Shown in pieces: positions 6,136 to 6,409 of a stretch of 6,409 bases of DNA. The translations under genes were made by a program, and so were the position numbers. Location: positions 1-6,409 of the forward strand of contig CANRAQ010000052.1 in NCBI GenBank assembly GCA_947628725.1, read 5' to 3'. How positions within the stretch are numbered: the stretch's first letter is position 1; every line of letters starts with the position of its first letter. Below the pieces are notes generated by a model. The model did no database searches and was not told where the DNA came from. It saw nothing but the letters and a program-made list of their open reading frames with translations. This DNA is from an uncultured Bacilli bacterium. Lineage in GTDB: Bacteria; Bacillota_I; Bacilli_A; RF39; UBA660.

Positions 6136-6175
6136 AAAAAAGGTTGTAACTAACGCTTACAACCTTTTACTTTTT
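6136..6175. terminator. Bidirectional intrinsic terminator
   Basis: A 12-bp perfect stem pairs 6138-6149 with 6157-6168 (core GGTTGTAA / TTACAACC) around a 7-base loop. On the minus strand it is followed by a run of six T (complement of A 6136-6141), a strong terminator for the leftward gene, whose TAA stop (6157-6159) lies within the stem. On the plus strand the T run is interrupted (TTTTACTTTTT), so termination there is probably weaker. It is the first terminator after the six-gene operon, about 290 bases beyond the Nudix stop. Confidence 0.85.
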
Positions 6176-6409
6176 AATAATTTATCTAATAAATTTACAA
6201 TATAATACATTACTGTAGCAACAATGCAAAGTATAAATATACCACTTATTACTAAACTTAAATTAAATACTTGAGAAACATATATCCAAAAACAAGATAC
6301 AGAAAACCTAGACCTTGATTTTCAATCGCTTGAAAAGATACCCAAATAAATACTAATATACAAAGTATTAAAGAACAAAAAGATAAAGTAGATAAAACCA
6401 ATCATCATT
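6157..6409 (-). pseudogene. Partial or broken small membrane-protein gene
   Basis: Read leftward from the window edge, one frame begins with Met-Met (6403-6408) and a hydrophobic stretch (IGFIYFIFLFF, then ISIYLGIF). It reaches an in-frame TGA at 6322-6324, then continues open to TAA 6157-6159 with a second hydrophobic segment (SLVISGIFILCIVATVMYYI, about 6196-6258) and a basic tail (LLKSKRL). Between the two, a different frame reads more naturally (IENQGLGFLYLVFGYMFL, about 6271-6324), so two compensating frameshifts may be a better explanation than a single nonsense change. The whole resembles a small membrane protein with two or three helices. The true start may lie beyond the window, and the family is not recognised. 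It ends inside its own terminator. Confidence 0.5.

Noticed and set aside
140..6324. TGA read as tryptophan (alternative code), suggested by TGA inside both flanking remnants (170-172 and 6322-6324)
   Set aside because: Every tryptophan in the six intact genes is TGG and none has an internal TGA. One gene ends at TGA inside an ATGA-type overlap. In an A+T-rich code-4 genome TGA would dominate.
1..6409. tRNA, rRNA, CRISPR arrays, insertion sequences or attachment sites
   Set aside because: I found no spaced direct repeats, terminal inverted repeats, transposase motifs or G+C-rich structured RNA stretches.

Overview
The window is extremely A+T-rich, with long A and T runs, a strong purine-rich Shine-Dalgarno (SD) site before most genes, and a consensus sigma-A type promoter. 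This suggests a low-G+C Firmicute/Bacilli- or Clostridia-like bacterium, possibly a host-associated lineage. All visible tryptophan codons in the intact genes are TGG and one gene stops at TGA, so the standard bacterial code applies. I cannot name the species.

Layout: a terminator for an unseen upstream gene (7-36); about 335 bases without an intact gene, ending in a textbook promoter (299-327); then a tight same-strand run of six intact genes (372-5845) with gaps of 16 bases or less, or short overlaps. In order they are a kinase-fold (APH/choline-kinase type) phosphotransferase, a pol-beta-type nucleotidyltransferase, a HIT/GalT-superfamily protein, a two-part protein with a kinase-like N-terminal half and a P-loop kinase C-terminal half, a histidine phosphatase (phosphoglycerate-mutase superfamily) and a Nudix hydrolase. 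Beyond it, 5846-6409 holds no intact gene. It contains a plus-strand coding remnant broken by frameshifts, a bidirectional terminator, and a minus-strand membrane-protein remnant or partial gene that runs to the window edge.

All six operon products look soluble, with no signal peptide or membrane segment seen, and all six belong to superfamilies that make, move or break phosphate bonds. The simplest reading is a cytoplasmic pathway that phosphorylates a small substrate, couples it to a nucleotide, exchanges or cleaves the nucleotidyl group (HIT), phosphorylates again (P-loop kinase) and trims or cleans up products (histidine phosphatase, Nudix). No scaffold-building enzyme, ligase, transporter, regulator or toxic effector is present, so the substrate and purpose cannot be read from the window. 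I do not recognise this gene set as a named system; it is the best candidate here for an undescribed one.

Other points of interest are an internal ribosome-binding site that would release the P-loop kinase domain as a separate protein, an A8 run at the kinase/phosphatase junction positioned exactly for a -1 frameshift fusion, a dyad overlapping the promoter -35 box, and substitutions at normally conserved catalytic-motif positions in the APH-like and HIT-like proteins.
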